A stretch of 64,000 nt of DNA from Drosophila persimilis (lineage: Eukaryota; Arthropoda; Insecta; Diptera; Drosophilidae): the NCBI RefSeq assembly GCF_003286085.1, contig NW_020825298.1, forward strand, positions 4,960,001-5,024,000, read 5' to 3'. Shown in pieces: positions 21,301-43,707 of this stretch (the first letter of the stretch is position 1; every line of letters starts with the position of its first letter). The notes beneath the pieces were generated by a model. It saw nothing but the letters and a program-made list of their open reading frames with translations, was not told the origin of the DNA and ran no database searches. The translations under genes were made by a program, and so were the position numbers.

Positions 21301-22649
21301 CAAGTGGCTCCAACAAGAAATTAAGACTGGAAACGAAAACGAATGCATTTACTGAGCCTACAGACATGGTACTCTCCGAAGAGGATGAAAAGCCATGTTT
21401 AAATGCTTCTAGCAATAAAATGAAGCCATCATCAGAAAGTGTTCAGCTTGAAGACAGCAAGGATATTCGTGTTAAATCCTTTGACATACTAGCGGGAGAG
21501 CCTCAGGAGCCGGCCTCTTCAGACACCATCAATTTGCTGTCTGATGACAGCTGCAGTTCGGAAGCAACGCTCCCCAGCAGCCAGGAAGCTGCCGTTCAAC
21601 GCAACAATTTCTTTGTGTCCAGCAAACGACGCGTGGGCCTCACCAAGCCGACCAGCACCAGCACCACAACTGCCAAAAGGGGTTTGTCCAAGTCCAAGAA
21701 CAGCAAACTGGGCACTTCCTCCAGTCCAAATCAAACCAAGCTCAGCATGTTCGGCTTCCAGAAGAGGCCTGTTCTTAAATAACGGCCATTCCTGTTCACC
21801 TTTGTGCACTTAGTTCTGTAAGCTAATCTAATTTATTAAAGTGAGCGAGCGACGACAACAGAGTGTGTAGTATGGTATGGCATGGTATCCCAATGAATCC
21901 ATCAAGATAACAATGGGGATGGGATGCTGCTGGCAAGGAAGGTGACTGTGCCGCAGTACTGCGACGCGTCACAGTCAACTGCCGCGCCTAACAACTTTAA
22001 TTAAATGGTTATAAATAGATGCTACACCAGCCCATGTCCCCACACTGACACGACCCCCCTTGACCTGAATCTCGCTCCAGTGTAAACATTTTTTTTTTTA
22101 TTTATCAGTCGTGCAGCGGCTACTGCTCAAGCAAGAGCCTCCTCTATATGTGCTATATGTGTGCTTAAATCGGCTAAGGAATGATTGATGATAGGCTTGT
22201 GTTTTTTTCCCGGTTAGATTTGACATGAGCCTTTCTATTGCCCCACTTTTTACCTTTTATATATTTTTCGCCGCTATATTTGACATTGGCGGCTACAGGA
22301 ATGACATAAGAGCTTACCTGTCTTCATGGATCAGAAAGTTACGATCATCGTAGGCCAGAATCTCTTTCACTTCGCTCACTGTGATGCCATACAGTCGTCG
22401 CAAAAGGTTCTCCACATCTTCGGGCTCCACTTTTGGCCGTACATCAGAGCCAGGCTTTAGGACCGAGCTGTCTGTTTGGTCCTTGGCCTGGACACTGTCG
22501 TTACCTTTAATACTACCACTACCACTACCATTGGAGGTCGGAGCAGCGTTGTTCTCCTTGTTGAGCTTTTCGGCCATATTATAGGCATGATTCAGTGTGT
22601 ATGACTTTTTGGACATGTTCGTCAGCTCCACATTGTTCCACTGCTCCAT
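18342..22649 (-). CDS. Hydroxylysine kinase-like (APH family), 3 exons with a nested gene
   Basis: Exons 22649..22318, 19357..19233 and 19162..18342 join in frame to 425 residues; the split codon AG|C supports the long first splice. The first exon ends AYDDRNFLIHED and the second opens NVKNPLIVSHCPHGYILKI, together matching the nucleotide-binding N-lobe of HYKK/AGPHD1. The C-lobe has the phosphotransferase Brenner motif HGDFNESNIV (Asp283) and the metal-site VIDFGD (Asp307). HYKK uses GTP to phosphorylate 5-hydroxy-L-lysine. The first ~75 residues are a Ser/Gly/Asn-rich extension; an in-frame ATG a little downstream (MSKKSYT) is an alternative start. Intron 1 (22317-19358, 2.96 kb) contains tosca on the opposite strand. 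The last codons and stop overlap AATAAA signals. Confidence 0.9.
19589..21782 (+). CDS. tos: Tosca / Exo1-like 5'-3' exonuclease, with an apparent frameshift
   Basis: Exon 1 is 19589..20392, then a 63-nt intron, and exon 2 from 20456. The N-terminal XPG-N (MGITGLIPFLEKA, about 1-99) and XPG-I (RNVDCIVAPYEADAQMAWL, TEDSDLTLFGAKK) nuclease domains and the helix-hairpin-helix (GCDYLDSLPGIGLAKA) are intact. Tosca is the fly Exo1 relative of the FEN/XPG family, expressed in the germ line, with roles inferred in recombination and mismatch repair. The frame of exon 2 closes at 20968, but similarity continues in another frame (SMYSFKSKRRRSPS onward) to a stop at 21780-21782. The switch needs a net shift of +1 or -2 near 20913-20926, where I see no usable intron. 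The C-terminus carries a PCNA-box-like QTKLSMFGF. The gene lies wholly within intron 1 of the HYKK-like gene, opposite strand. Confidence 0.88.
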
Positions 22650-24362
22650 TCTGGCGGGGTGGGTAGCTGCTGCTTTATCGGAGACGCAAAAAAACAATAA
22701 GAAAACAATTGCGGATCAGTAAACGCAAACGAATGCGAAAATGTTTTCGGTTGCGCGTTCCAGAGCGGAATGAGAGATGTGTTGGGGTTTCAGTTTCGTT
22801 TCAATTGGAACGAGTTCGTTGCCGCAGCAGCGTCTTGTCTTCTTTATATCTTTTTAGCTAGACTTGCGCAAGTGTGCATCTGTGTGTCTCTGATTCTGTC
22901 TTGTCAGTGCAGCGGTGTGTGTGTGTGTGTCTGTGTGTTGTGCCACCCCGGGTGCCTGGGTGCCAGCGTTAATTTGGTTATTTGTACAATTTCTTAAAGC
23001 CTTCTCCCCCTGTTTACTCTTTGATTGCGGCACCACTAGATGGATGTATATTTGCCGAGTGCAGTGTCCGGGGGAGGGTCTTATCATCAGGACAGATACT
23101 CCTCCCTCCCCCTCGTATCTGTTGCCGTTGCCCAACCAAAATTCAAGTCGTGATCGGTTTCTATTAAACCACTTAACGCTCTCTCCCAGAAAGTTGGGGC
23201 ATATCAATTATATGTTTATAAATCAGATAGATGGACTTGAGATTACGTTAGATTAGTAAAACTAACAGGTAAATGCACAGGACAGACCCCGAGTCTAAGC
23301 AAATAGTCGAAAAAGTTTAGGGGCCCTTGTTGGGGGGCCATAAATCTTGTGGAAACCACCTTATTAGCGAATTCTAAGTGTTCTAGAGCTGCAATTTTCT
23401 GTAGTTTTAGAACTATGACTAAGGATCGGTGTAACTGGTAAAGAAAGTCACAGTTGGATCGTTTAAGACAGCTGTTTCACTTGAAAAAAAAAGACTGATT
23501 CGCTGTATTCGGATTGGGATAATCGTGTGACAGCAGCTAGTGAATGAAGAACTATGACTAAAATTCAATTCAATTGAATTTTGATAAATATTTTACAATA
23601 TAAATGGAGTGGATAAGTGGCCTTTCCTCAATTAGAGTTTATTTACTCATGCGATGCAGCGTAATGAAAGTTACTAAGATTTTTCCACTGGTCAGGCGCC
23701 ACACACAACACACACACTACACCATCAAGCAGTGCACAGACACACACCCACACCCGTAAAAAGAGCGCAAACACGCACACACAAACGCACATTCAGGGTA
23801 ATTAAAAACCAAATATGCAAACATACATACATACTTATAAAAATAATGAATGTAAATATGCACAGCTGACTGTCAATCAAATACATACGAAATAACTAAT
23901 ACAAGTATTACCTTTTGGTTGGCCTATAAACGCTTACACGACGACACCTGTCTCCCGCTCGAACGAATGGTCGACTAAACCTGAAATTGTAATGCAATGG
24001 ATTGAAACCTCAAAGCGATGGCTCGCATTTAGGCCTATAGATTTTGGTGTGAAGTGTCGCAGTGCGTCCAAGCGACTGTAACGTAACTAATTAGCACCTA
24101 AGACTCAATAAAATCATTTAACAACAACAACAAAAATTAAAACAACTAAAAACGAACACATTCAAAAATTCAAAGCAATGCATTAACGCTGCCATGTGAA
24201 TGGCGATTGTTATATTCTGCCCCCAGCTGATTTCTTATTTACCTTTCGCCATAACCTCACTCTTTTTACTCATTTTCGTTTCTTCTGTTTTGCTTTTGGT
24301 TGATTTTAGAATTTTGTTTTTATTTATTTTCTCAACTATTTAAATGATTAGTTAATTAAACT
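22650..24362. other. Spacer between HYKK-like (-) and GSTCD (+) starts
   Basis: This 1.7 kb region should contain both divergent promoters. It has a (GT)n tract at 22915-22936, an AC-rich microsatellite region at 23700-23790, and ACATACATAC near 23822. Several chance open frames near 22850-23250 are driven by the simple repeats. No core promoter motif stands out. Confidence 0.45.
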
Positions 24363-26187
24363 ATGGATCAGCTGTACTTAGAAATTGAGATAAGCACTCA
24401 GAATGCCGAAACAACGATTTACACCAGCGTGTCTTCATTCTTAGCCCTATACACATACCGATATCTCAATGAGCCCAAGAATATCCAAGTTAACTTTGTG
24501 GCCACCAAAATAGAGAGTGGTAAGATAGCTTTACGCAGCTCTCAACTGCGGCGGGAGCTCACCGATCAGCATATAACATGCCGCGAGGCGGCCAAATTGC
24601 CAGCTATTCGGGATCTCCGGTTGCCCATCTATGAGAAGGATGGAAATACCTTTATAGCTGGGACCTGTGCTGTTTGCAGGGAACTAATTGCCCGACAGCC
24701 GAATACCGAACTGCGCAAACTACTGGGCTTCAAGGAGAGCTGTCTACTGGCTCCATCGGAAGCTTCGATCTGGACTCGATTTTGCGAAGTTGATGTCGTG
24801 GACGTCGTGAGCCGTCTTCATGAGGGCCTTCTGCTGAAGGCTGTTCCCGACGAAGTGGTACGCTTCGAGCAGCACATGAATGAACCCGTGCGCATGCATA
24901 ATATCTATAAACAGGCCAGGGAGCAGGCCAACCAAACTGAGAACGGTGCCAAGATTAAGAGGAAACATCGTGTTCAGATCGATGGTAGGACGCCCAAGGA
25001 GCAACTTCTGATTGAGCATCGTTTTGCGGAAGGAATTAGCTTCACCATAGCAGATCTCATTTTGTACCCCCTGCTACGAATAGTCTTCCAGCATTGTGGG
25101 CAAATGTTGCCCCATTTTCCCCTGACCAGCACGTGGTTTAGTGAGGTATGATAAAGGAGTGTTCTATAGAAGAAGAATTAACCAACTGTGTGTCATTGTG
25201 TACTTTTAGATTGACTCATTTGATGGCACTTGTGCCAAGATCCTTGGCGAGCTATATGTGCCGCAGGCGGCGTCGCAGGGCGAAGAGCTCCTTTCTATAC
25301 CCGACTGCGATGCCACTAGTCTCTACAAAGCCGATCCCAAGCGCTACAAGCCTCGCAATCGGATCTACACCAGCCAGGCCGAGGTAGATCTGGCTCTCGC
25401 CAAGCTCTCTGAACTGCAACTGGTGTTCAGTACCGATTCGGAACACACCTTTGGCCAGCAGACCATCGATTGGCAGAAAATCGAGCCCACGCATGCTACG
25501 AGCTCAGCCCTGCCACAGGAGCGCCTGGAACGCAAGCGACAGCAGCTGGAGAATATGGCGAATGCTGTGGTGTCTCTGGCACAGCCAGGAGATCGCATTG
25601 TGGACTTTTGCAGCGGCACGGGACACTTAGCCATACTGTTGGCCCTTAAGCTGCCCCTCTGCACCATTATCGTCATGGAGAACAAGTCTTTCTCACTGGC
25701 CCAAGCCCAGAAGCGAGCCCTGGAGCTGGAGCTAAGCAACTGCGTCTTCTATCAATGCAATATTGATTACTTTGTGGGAAGATTCGATATAGGAGCATCT
25801 CTTCACGCTTGCGGCACGGCGACCGACATTGTTCTCCAGCAGTGTCGCCGTTCCGTTGCTCATTTCGTCTGCTGCCCCTGCTGCTATGGCTCGTTGCAGC
25901 CCATGCCCCACATTTCCTATCCACTTAGTCAACGCTTCCAGCGGGTGTTAAGCACAAACGACTATCTCTACATAGCCCATACAGCGGATCAGGCCCATGA
26001 AATGGGCACAACCAATTGCAAGCCGGAGACCACATTGCAGGGTCTGCAATGCATGTCCATTGTGGACACGGACCGCAAGCTGCAGTCGGAGGAGGCGGGC
26101 TACCAGGTGATACTCACACGCCTCAAGCCCGAACAGTGCACGCCAAAGAATCACTTGCTAGTCGGACGTTTTGTGAAACAGAACTGA
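24363..26187 (+). CDS. GSTCD-like: GST C-terminal and methyltransferase-like domains (2 exons)
   Basis: Exons 24363..25145 and 25210..26187 (64-nt intron, phase 0) give 586 residues; human GSTCD is 633. The N-terminal half carries the GST-C-like helical region (ITCREAAKLPAIRDLRLPIYEKDG through FAEGISFTIADLILYPLL). The C-terminal half is a class I methyltransferase fold, with the SAM-site motif VDFCSGTGHLAILLAL (about 392-407), VMENKSFSLAQAQKRA, and the Cys-rich HFVCCPCCYGSL following ASLHACGTATD, typical of the methyltransferase-32 group. The substrate is unknown to me. Convergent with Nedd8; a plus-strand AATAAA sits at 26221-26226. As I recall the fly gene is CG10428. Confidence 0.93.
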
Positions 26188-26220
26188 ACTGATGTATTGA
26201 TACTGCCCAACCAACACATG

Positions 26221-26273
26221 AATAAATGCATTTTTCATATATTTAGATACCGAATCGCCGATTTAGATTTATT
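26221..26273. terminator. Facing poly(A) signals of GSTCD (+) and Nedd8 (-)
   Basis: AATAAA on the plus strand at 26221-26226 fits GSTCD; AATAAA on the minus strand from 26273 to 26268 fits Nedd8. The two transcripts end within about 50 bp of each other. Confidence 0.6.
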
Positions 26274-26367
26274 TGAGTAGCTTGTAGAAAAAGATAAGCT
26301 CCCCCTGGCGCCGGCGAGGGGTAATAATTCTTAACCAAATTTACTAAGATTCACCAACATCCGAGGT

Positions 26368-26815
<448 letters not shown>

Positions 26816-27020
26816 TTCTTGTGTGTTTTATTCGCTTTTCGCGTAAATTAATTAATTATTAATTATTTAAATTATTAAATTACTAAAATTTCGCAAATGG
26901 TGCCTGTTTCGTATATAGTGTGACCGCGGACTTATTGATAAAATATACCGTCCGACCCTCAAAAATATACCAACACATACCATCTCATTTAAAAAATACC
27001 GTAAATTTACTGACGAAAGA
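26816..27020. promoter_or_regulatory. Nedd8 promoter: Motif-1-like site and AATATACC repeats
   Basis: About 105 bases upstream of the ATG, near 26919-26928, sits AGTGTGACCG, which on the gene's strand reads GGTCACACT, the Ohler Motif 1 / M1BP core of fly housekeeping promoters. Beyond it (26940-27019) are AAATATACC, AATATACCAACACATACC and ATACCGTAAATTTACTGACGAA, mirroring the sequence upstream of Naf1. Confidence 0.6.
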
Positions 27021-27638
27021 AGGATAGTTGTTCATATCCTCAATTTAGAGATTCCGTCGAATTCTGTCCGAATTCCGCCTGCCTTTGTACACCCTATTTC
27101 GTTAATTTTATATAAAGATAAAAGGTAATTTTTAAAGACCTTTTCTCAAATTGTATGTATTCATGTATATTATTAGTATCTTGTATAAATTCATCTCGAT
27201 CCTGATACCTACGGAGCCTGGGATGACAAACATTTTCTTAATTCTATAATATTCTTTTCCCTAGGGTATGAAAATTCATGTTGCCGGGAATAATTGTTGT
27301 CAACCGGTTATTAAGACAAATTCCTGGTTTTTGATCTTCCGTCGAATATTACTAGGTATATAGATCTCTCAGCTTTGCCCACATAATTTTATATGATTAT
27401 ATGATATATCAATTTTGTTCAAGATTAACTACTTTTAAGTAATTGCATGTTTTTTGTTTTGACAAAAACACGGTTCAAACGTTCGATTTAGAAATCATAT
27501 TCAAAAGCGGTATTTGTCTTTTTGAATTTTAATTCAAAGAATAATTAAAACTAAATACCTAACTACGTATATATACAGAACTAATTCAAATGCATTTTTT
27601 TCGTTACAGTTACTGAGATCCGCAGGTTCTTGCCACCT
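27021..27638. other. Spacer between Nedd8 and HMT paralogue A
   Basis: AT-rich spacer. It should hold the 3' UTR of the downstream methyltransferase gene (minus strand, stop at 27639). I see no gene, RNA or repeat family. Confidence 0.5.
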
Positions 27639-28762
27639 TTAAGCGACCTTCTTCAGTTTGTTCCAGTTGCGGATGGCCTCGCCAATGTGGCGAATATCCC
27701 TGGCGTATGTGCGACAGCAGCCGCCAATAATTTTGGCTCCCAGCTGCGACCACTCGGGCACGTAGTTGGCGAGGGGCACACAATGCTCCCTTCCCTCCCA
27801 GCCCTTGACGACATCGTAGACCTCTCCACTGTTGGGATAAACAACTAGCGGGATCTGATCTTCCACGCTGCGGTCTCCATTAAGGCTCTTGAACAAAGAT
27901 GTCACAAATTTGGGATGCACACAGTTCACACCGACAGCCAGGCACTTGTCCTGAGCATTACGCTCGGCGAGCATATCCCAGATGGCATTTGCCGCATCTG
28001 CAAAGGTCTCGCCATGCGCTAGAGTGCTCTCATCCTTGCATTGGAATGCCACCCAGAACTTGACATCCGGATAGTCATCGCAAAGCATTTCCACGAGGGC
28101 TTCAGCCTCCATCTGGCACGGAATTGTCTCAATGGCCAGGGCATCGACTCCCGCCTCCAGACAAGCCTCGATCCGGATGCGGTGCCAGTCGGTGATGGTC
28201 TTTGCTGGTACATAATCGGCGTAGCTACCGGTGTACTCGGAGCCATCGTGAAGGTGGGCGCCAAAGGGTCCAATCGAGGCGATTATCAGAGGATAGCCTG
28301 GGGAAGGGGCAATAAATTAGCACAAGCACAATTAAGGGCCTGGAGTGTGGGTGCACGTACCTTCTGGAACCGCCAGCTGGGCCTGATAACACTCGGTCAG
28401 ATATTTTTCCTTTGCTATGTGCGCCAGACGCACCGTGTTTCTTATCAGCTCGATGCTCTGATCCTCGTCCAGTTCCAAATACTCCATGTAACCCTCGACA
28501 CTGGCCTGATAAGTGTTCGTCAATATGATATCAGCCCCATCTGTTGGCCATTACAAAAATTAAATCTTGTTGCTAATTGAGTATCGGTGGGTCGGCTCGA
28601 CTTACTCTGCAGGAAATCCAGGTGGGTGTTAATTATGGCCGCCGGATTAGTGGCATTGAAGCGGGCACTCCACAAGGGATCCCCATCCACAGAGTTGCCC
28701 ACATGAACGGTCATCTGTGTGCCAAAACCGCCATCTTTCACCAGCACGCGCGTCAGACCCAT
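27639..28762 (-). CDS. Homocysteine S-methyltransferase, paralogue A (3 coding exons)
   Basis: Exons 28762..28606, 28540..28361 and 28297..27639 give 331 residues. The Pfam S-methyl_trans fold is clear: VLVKDGGFGTQ, GADIILTNTYQASVEGY, IASIGPFGAHLHDGSEYTG, then GVNCVHP and IIGGCCR, whose three cysteines are the expected zinc ligands. It transfers a methyl group, in related enzymes from S-methylmethionine or SAM, to homocysteine, giving methionine in the cytosol. In D. melanogaster two such genes (CG10621, CG10623) sit together as I recall. A 5' UTR intron is implied by the acceptor CTTTCAG shortly upstream of the ATG. The paralogue at 30900-32015 follows in the same orientation with different intron positions. 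Confidence 0.94.
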
Positions 28763-29560
28763 GATTACACGGTAGAGCTGAAAGGCAGAGAAAGGGTGGG
28801 ATGATACTTAATCAAGTGTTACTTAGTTTGCTACTGATAAGAAGGAGGACCAGCAGACCAGCCATCTTACAGCGTCACTGCAATCAACAAAAGCTGCAGC
28901 TGTGTCCAGCTGGGGGGCAGCTCAGTTATGTGAGCCTTGACATCTGCTAGGGGCCGACCGTCAGATCAATCAATTAAGATTAAGAGCGACAACAATTAGG
29001 GAATTAGCCATAGGCATTTCTTACAACGATGTCCGTTTTTTGCACCGATCTGGATCAGCAAAAAGGTGTTCAATTTCATTCAGCAGAAAGCTTTGATAAT
29101 CCTTTGCCCTTGCAACGGTATAAATGTATCTGCTGGCGTTGCCACATTCTCTTAATAATTGACCAGCAAACACATCCGTTGCATCAACGCCAACTGTACT
29201 TATCGCTCGATTACTAGTAGAAGTTCGAGTTCAACGAACTTTGAGGAAGCTAAGTGCATAAACAACTTGTGAATCGCCAGCAGCTGATTTTCAATTAATA
29301 TGGAGTCCAAACCAGAAAACAAACAACACACAACATCGTCCCACACACTCACTCACCTTGAAATCGTATTTGTAGAGATCTTGTAAATGTCTCAATTCAA
29401 TAACAACTTTATTAGATAAGTCGCTGTCTGGCCTGTAATCAAGTATTTAGCTGTTGTTTTGTCGTCTGTTCAAACTATGGATATGATCTACTCCACTGTA
29501 TGTTCGTCGAGCGTTTAAGTGTTTTACAGTGACGGCTGGAAGCTTTTATAGCCTGCTATC
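28763..29560 (-). promoter_or_regulatory. 5' UTR and TATA promoter region of HMT paralogue A
   Basis: Reading the minus strand, TATAAAA lies from 29550 to 29544, followed about 20 bases on by TCACTG, an initiator-like match. A donor CAAG|GTGAGTGAG near 29358 can splice to the CTTTCAG acceptor near 28776 just ahead of the ATG, making a spliced leader. Whether this exact leader is used is inference. The intervening 0.6 kb has no coding signal. Confidence 0.45.
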
Positions 29561-30899
29561 TGCCGCCCGTTGGCTGCCCGCTGGTTGCTGCCTGCTGGCT
29601 CAGCTGTCGCTTATCACAGCAAAAAATAATAAATAAATAAAATACATAGCAAAATACACAAAAAAATAATAAACACATTGTATATGCATGTAGGTTTGTG
29701 TCTTTGTGCGCTAGGTCTAGAACTACGAGTACGCTGGTGGGCAAGTGCTTGGATTTGATAAGGAATTGCCGCCGGCACCGGGTGCACAGTCACAGCTGCC
29801 AGACAACAGTCCAGAGAACGATCCGATCCGATCCGCGGGGTAGACACCTCTTCCCGAACAAGGCTGATGAAATCGTCACAGTGCGTGGTCTCCGCGAGAG
29901 ATAGGACCACAGGCGGTCTGCCTGGCATCTTGGCTGAGACGACGCCTCTTCGATAACCTTTGGTCACTTAAGCACCAGTTGGTGCCGGATTGATCAGTCA
30001 CATCTTGTTGGTTGACTCTGCCCCTTGGACATGGATCACAGGGTACTAGAAGGTATATCCTGACATAGAAGCTGCCGTGCCAAAACATAATACTTGAACC
30101 AATTTTGATCGAATATACAAAATTTTAAATGTTCTTTTTTCAATTTTAAATTCTGCCCAATCTTGAGACGGTGGCCAGAAACGGGAGGAGTGCCAACTGG
30201 TGAAACTTGGAGTTGCCTATGGTATAGAGGAGTTTCATGTCATTCAGAACAAAGCCATTCGGACGCACAAGCGAAAAGTCCAAAAGAGAATGCCCATGAG
30301 GGAAAAAACAAAATACACGTCCTGTGCATAAAGAGACAGATTGATGCTAGACTCGTCTTTGTTCGATAAATGCTTCCACTTTTTGAGTCATTTCGTTGAT
30401 GATTTAAACATTTTTATTAGAAAGATATGATATTAACTGAGATGTTTACAAATTATTCCTTATCGATTATAAAATAGATTTCATTTGTTAAAGAAAATTA
30501 GGAAAAATGGTAATATTTTGCTTTAAGAAAAATGAGTTTAAAAAAATAATGATATTCACGGCTAAATCAGCCACACTTTGTGTAGGTAACATAATTGAGT
30601 CAAAAAGTAATAATATTCCGATTATAAATAGTCGAAATCTTTCAGATTTTGATTGGGCGACAACCAGTGTACTACCCATTCACGATTGTACCTTTAAATC
30701 TTTATAAATCTGGCGTCGTCGTTTCGCACTCGCATCCACTTACTTCTGTCTACACACTGTCGGTACATTGCAGCTGATTAGGCACAACATCTCCCGAGTA
30801 CATAGTATACAAAAATAGATGTATTTAGCAAACTAAATAGGTCTAGGTCTAGCAACATGAAACCACATTTCGCATTAACAACAAAAGTCAACAATCAAT
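29561..30899. other. Spacer between the two HMT genes
   Basis: Contains a minus-strand open frame at 29614-29967 without family resemblance, and a short coding-looking stretch at 30167-30331 on the plus strand (see findings). The stretch 30370-30700 is AT-rich. The 3' UTR of HMT paralogue B should occupy the right edge. Confidence 0.45.
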
Positions 30900-32015
30900 T
30901 TAAACAATGTGCGATTGCGGTGACTCTGCGCTGTAGCCGATGTTGAGGCTATCAACGCACTTGCGGATCTTGAGCACATCGTCCGGATAGACCCGGCAAC
31001 AGCCGCCCACAACGCGTGCACCCAGTCGTACCCATTCGGGCACAAATTTGGCCACATCTTCACCCGTTCCAGTCCATTCGCCACGTACACTATCGTAGAT
31101 CTCTCCACGATTGCTGTAGACAACCAGCGGAATGCGATCCAAGCCGGCGGCTGCATTGAGAGATCTTAGGAGGGGCGTCACAAAGGTGGGATTCACACAG
31201 TTAACGCCGATGCCCAGGAGGCGAGTCTGTGCCTTGTAAGCTTGCACCATACGCCAGACGGCTAGAGCAGCCTCTGCAAAGGATTCACCATCTGCCAGAC
31301 TGGTGTCGTCCTGTAGACATACAAAAGGGTGAGGTGAGCGATAAAATCAATGAAATCAATCCAAAGCACAACTCACCTTGCACTGAAAGGATACCCAAAA
31401 CTTGACATTCGTATAGTTCTCGAGTATGCTTTCAGTGATGGCGAGTGCCTCCAGTTGGCAGGGTAGCGTCTCCGCGGCCAAGCCATCGACTCCGGCCAGC
31501 AGACAGGTCTCAATCCGTGTGCGATGCCAGTCCTGGAGCTTCTCCTTGCTTATCTTATCAGCATAGCTGCCCGAATACTCGGAACCATCATGCAGATGGG
31601 CACCATATGGGCCAATCGAGGCCAAGATCAGGGGGAAAAAGGGTTTAATGATTTCGCCCGACTGGAGAATCTCCTTCAAATACTGCGCCTTGGCCTGTTG
31701 CGTCAGGTGTACGCTCTTCTCTATCAGGGCCACACTCTGTTCCCGTGTGAGCGCCAGATATTTCATAAATCCTTCCACGCTGGACTGGTAGGTGTTGGTT
31801 AATATGATGTCAGCTCCACTGCGCAGAAAGTCCAGGTGCGTCTTAATCACCGCCTGCGGATTGGTTGCATCGAAACGTGAGCCCCACAACGGGTCGCCGT
31901 CCACCTTTTCATCCACATTGTGCGCCAATTGGGAAGAGAAGCCACCGCATTTGACAAGCACGCGGGGCTGCTCCGGTCGATTCTGGTTCTCGTTCTCCTC
32001 CTCGAAGGCATACAT
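30900..32015 (-). CDS. Homocysteine S-methyltransferase, paralogue B (2 exons)
   Basis: Exons 32015..31377 and 31310..30900 (66-nt intron, phase 0) give 349 residues. The fold markers match paralogue A: VLVKCGGFSSQL, GADIILTNTYQSSVEGF, LASIGPYGAHLHDGSEYSG, GVNCVNP and VVGGCCRVYP, so the zinc cysteines are conserved. It has a 16-residue acidic N-terminal extension (MYAFEEENENQNRPEQ) that A lacks. Its only intron falls at FQCK|DD, where A has none, while neither of A's introns is present here. The substrate is presumably homocysteine; the methyl donor cannot be read from sequence. Confidence 0.94.
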
Positions 32016-33977
32016 TGTTCTTGGCGTACGTGATGAGCTTTACTAGACTAGTGCAGCGGTGCTGTTGTCGCTTAATATTGCAACACTTTTACATTTACTT
32101 GCCTGGTTTTTGTATACTTTTTATATGATATTCTCTGATACGTGAGATTTTGAGTTTTGTCGCTTTCGTTTTGTGTTGTTTCTCTGCTTTTGGAATACTT
32201 TCTGGTTCTGTTCTTCCCTTTTTTCGCTTGTGCTGGCAACTTATCTTATGTGAATTTTCATTCTCTTCCACTCACTCACACACATACACGATGCGGCGGT
32301 CAGCTGTTTTCTGTTTACCGTTTATCCAAGGGGAGAACTTGACAAAGTATTAAAATAGCAACAAATGGTTGACGAGACGAGCAGAGAAATTAAGTGGGAC
32401 GTGGAGATCTAGATGCTTATCCAAAGGTCGGCTGGGGTCGGCGCGCATATTTGCACCTGTTTTTGTGTGTGTGCCAGCAGTCATAACGGAACAATGTGTT
32501 GGTGACAACCACAGTAATATACATATGTACATACAATGTAGGTGTACGTAAGCGGCAGTGCAGCAGCAGAACACTCACCTACACGCTGAACATAGAACGC
32601 TGCCGGCCCCTGTTCTCTTGTTGGAATATTCCACAAGAAAACCTCTCTTTGTGGATAGGAATACATACATATGTACACCCTTTGGCTGAACAGTGAAGGC
32701 TGAAATTGTGTGTACCCTACACTTGAGATTCCCCTTCCCACCAACAGTCAAGGCCCACATCACCTCATATCTAGCAGTATCTGTACCCTACACCTTATTG
32801 CCGCTTAACAGTAAAGGTTTGTTTGTTCCTCTTGACAGTCAATGATCAAATTTTAAGCATACCATTTAAGAGATACAGTATAAATTGCAGGACACTTGTA
32901 AATAGGAAATGTTTAGAAATGTCACAATTATGGTATAGGATTTCAGGCATCGGAAGAGCTATAAACAAGGCAACAAGTGCAGAGGGGGTATTAGTGAAAA
33001 TTGCTTTAGTGTTTCTGAGATGGTGCTGGTCCTAATATACTTTCTCGTGGACTAACAAATATTCCCCTCCCACTAGTCATTTATCAAAAATATAATACTA
33101 CTAAGGGGCGTGCAGTGAGCGGGCCTCCGATTAATAGCCGAGGCCAAAATATTCTGCACCGAGTTCAAGGACAAATAAAACACTCGATTTAAAATATAAA
33201 TATAGTACGCATATTTTATATAGTCGGAGATAATACATATGCAAAACAAATCGAGTACTAACATATTCAAGTATGTTTTTGTTGTTCAATATTGGGTCGA
33301 ATATACATACATAATATTAACCTTAAATACCTTGGGGTTAAATGAATGTTGCTTGTTTAATAGATAATTAATTAGTTGTAGTTGTTGTTTTTGGGTTTGG
33401 TTATTGGGATTATAATCACATAATTTTCTTGTATAAATAAATAATGGGTGAGGGGAGCAGGGGAATTTCAAAATGCTGAAAATGCCACACGCAAAAACAA
33501 AATAAATGTAACTTTGGTACAACTTACGCATTGTATAAATTCAAAACATTTCCACTTTCTTAGTTGCCTTATAATCCGCATGTTATAGTCGGGCTAATTC
33601 TAATTACATTTTCCACTAAATAACAATTATATGTAGATATTATGTTGTATTGTATTGTAATTGTCTGGATCCATTCTCAACATTTGTGTCTCTAGATCTC
33701 ATAAAATACCGTCGCAAATACTAGGCTCCAAAACTAGAGTTGTTTCATTGAACAGACACGAAAACAAACGGTGAAAAATTGAATAAACTTATTCGAAAGA
33801 ACCAGCGCAAAAACCGAACATAGAAAAGCAAAAACAAAATGCCAAATATTTTGGAAACACTCAGTCTAAGGTCTCTTCGCTCGAAAAATTTCCACTCGCT
33901 GATAACTCCTCCGCTATCGATAAGGATAGATTCGGGATAGGTCGGGTCCCGCCCCGTCCCTCCTCAGTTTTGTTTGT
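32016..33977. other. Spacer between HMT paralogue B and the Nak 3' end
   Basis: 2 kb without a supportable gene. Expected contents are the promoter of HMT paralogue B (left) and the long Nak 3' UTR (right). A palindromic TATCGATA, the DRE core, is at 33915-33922, just downstream of the Nak stop. Open frames near 32150-32760 overlap on both strands and look like chance. Confidence 0.45.

Positions 33978-43707
<9,730 letters not shown>

Noticed and set aside
29614..29967. Minus-strand open frame of 117 codons upstream of HMT paralogue A
   Set aside because: Ends in low-complexity Phe/Leu/Cys from AT-rich DNA and lacks any recognised motif.
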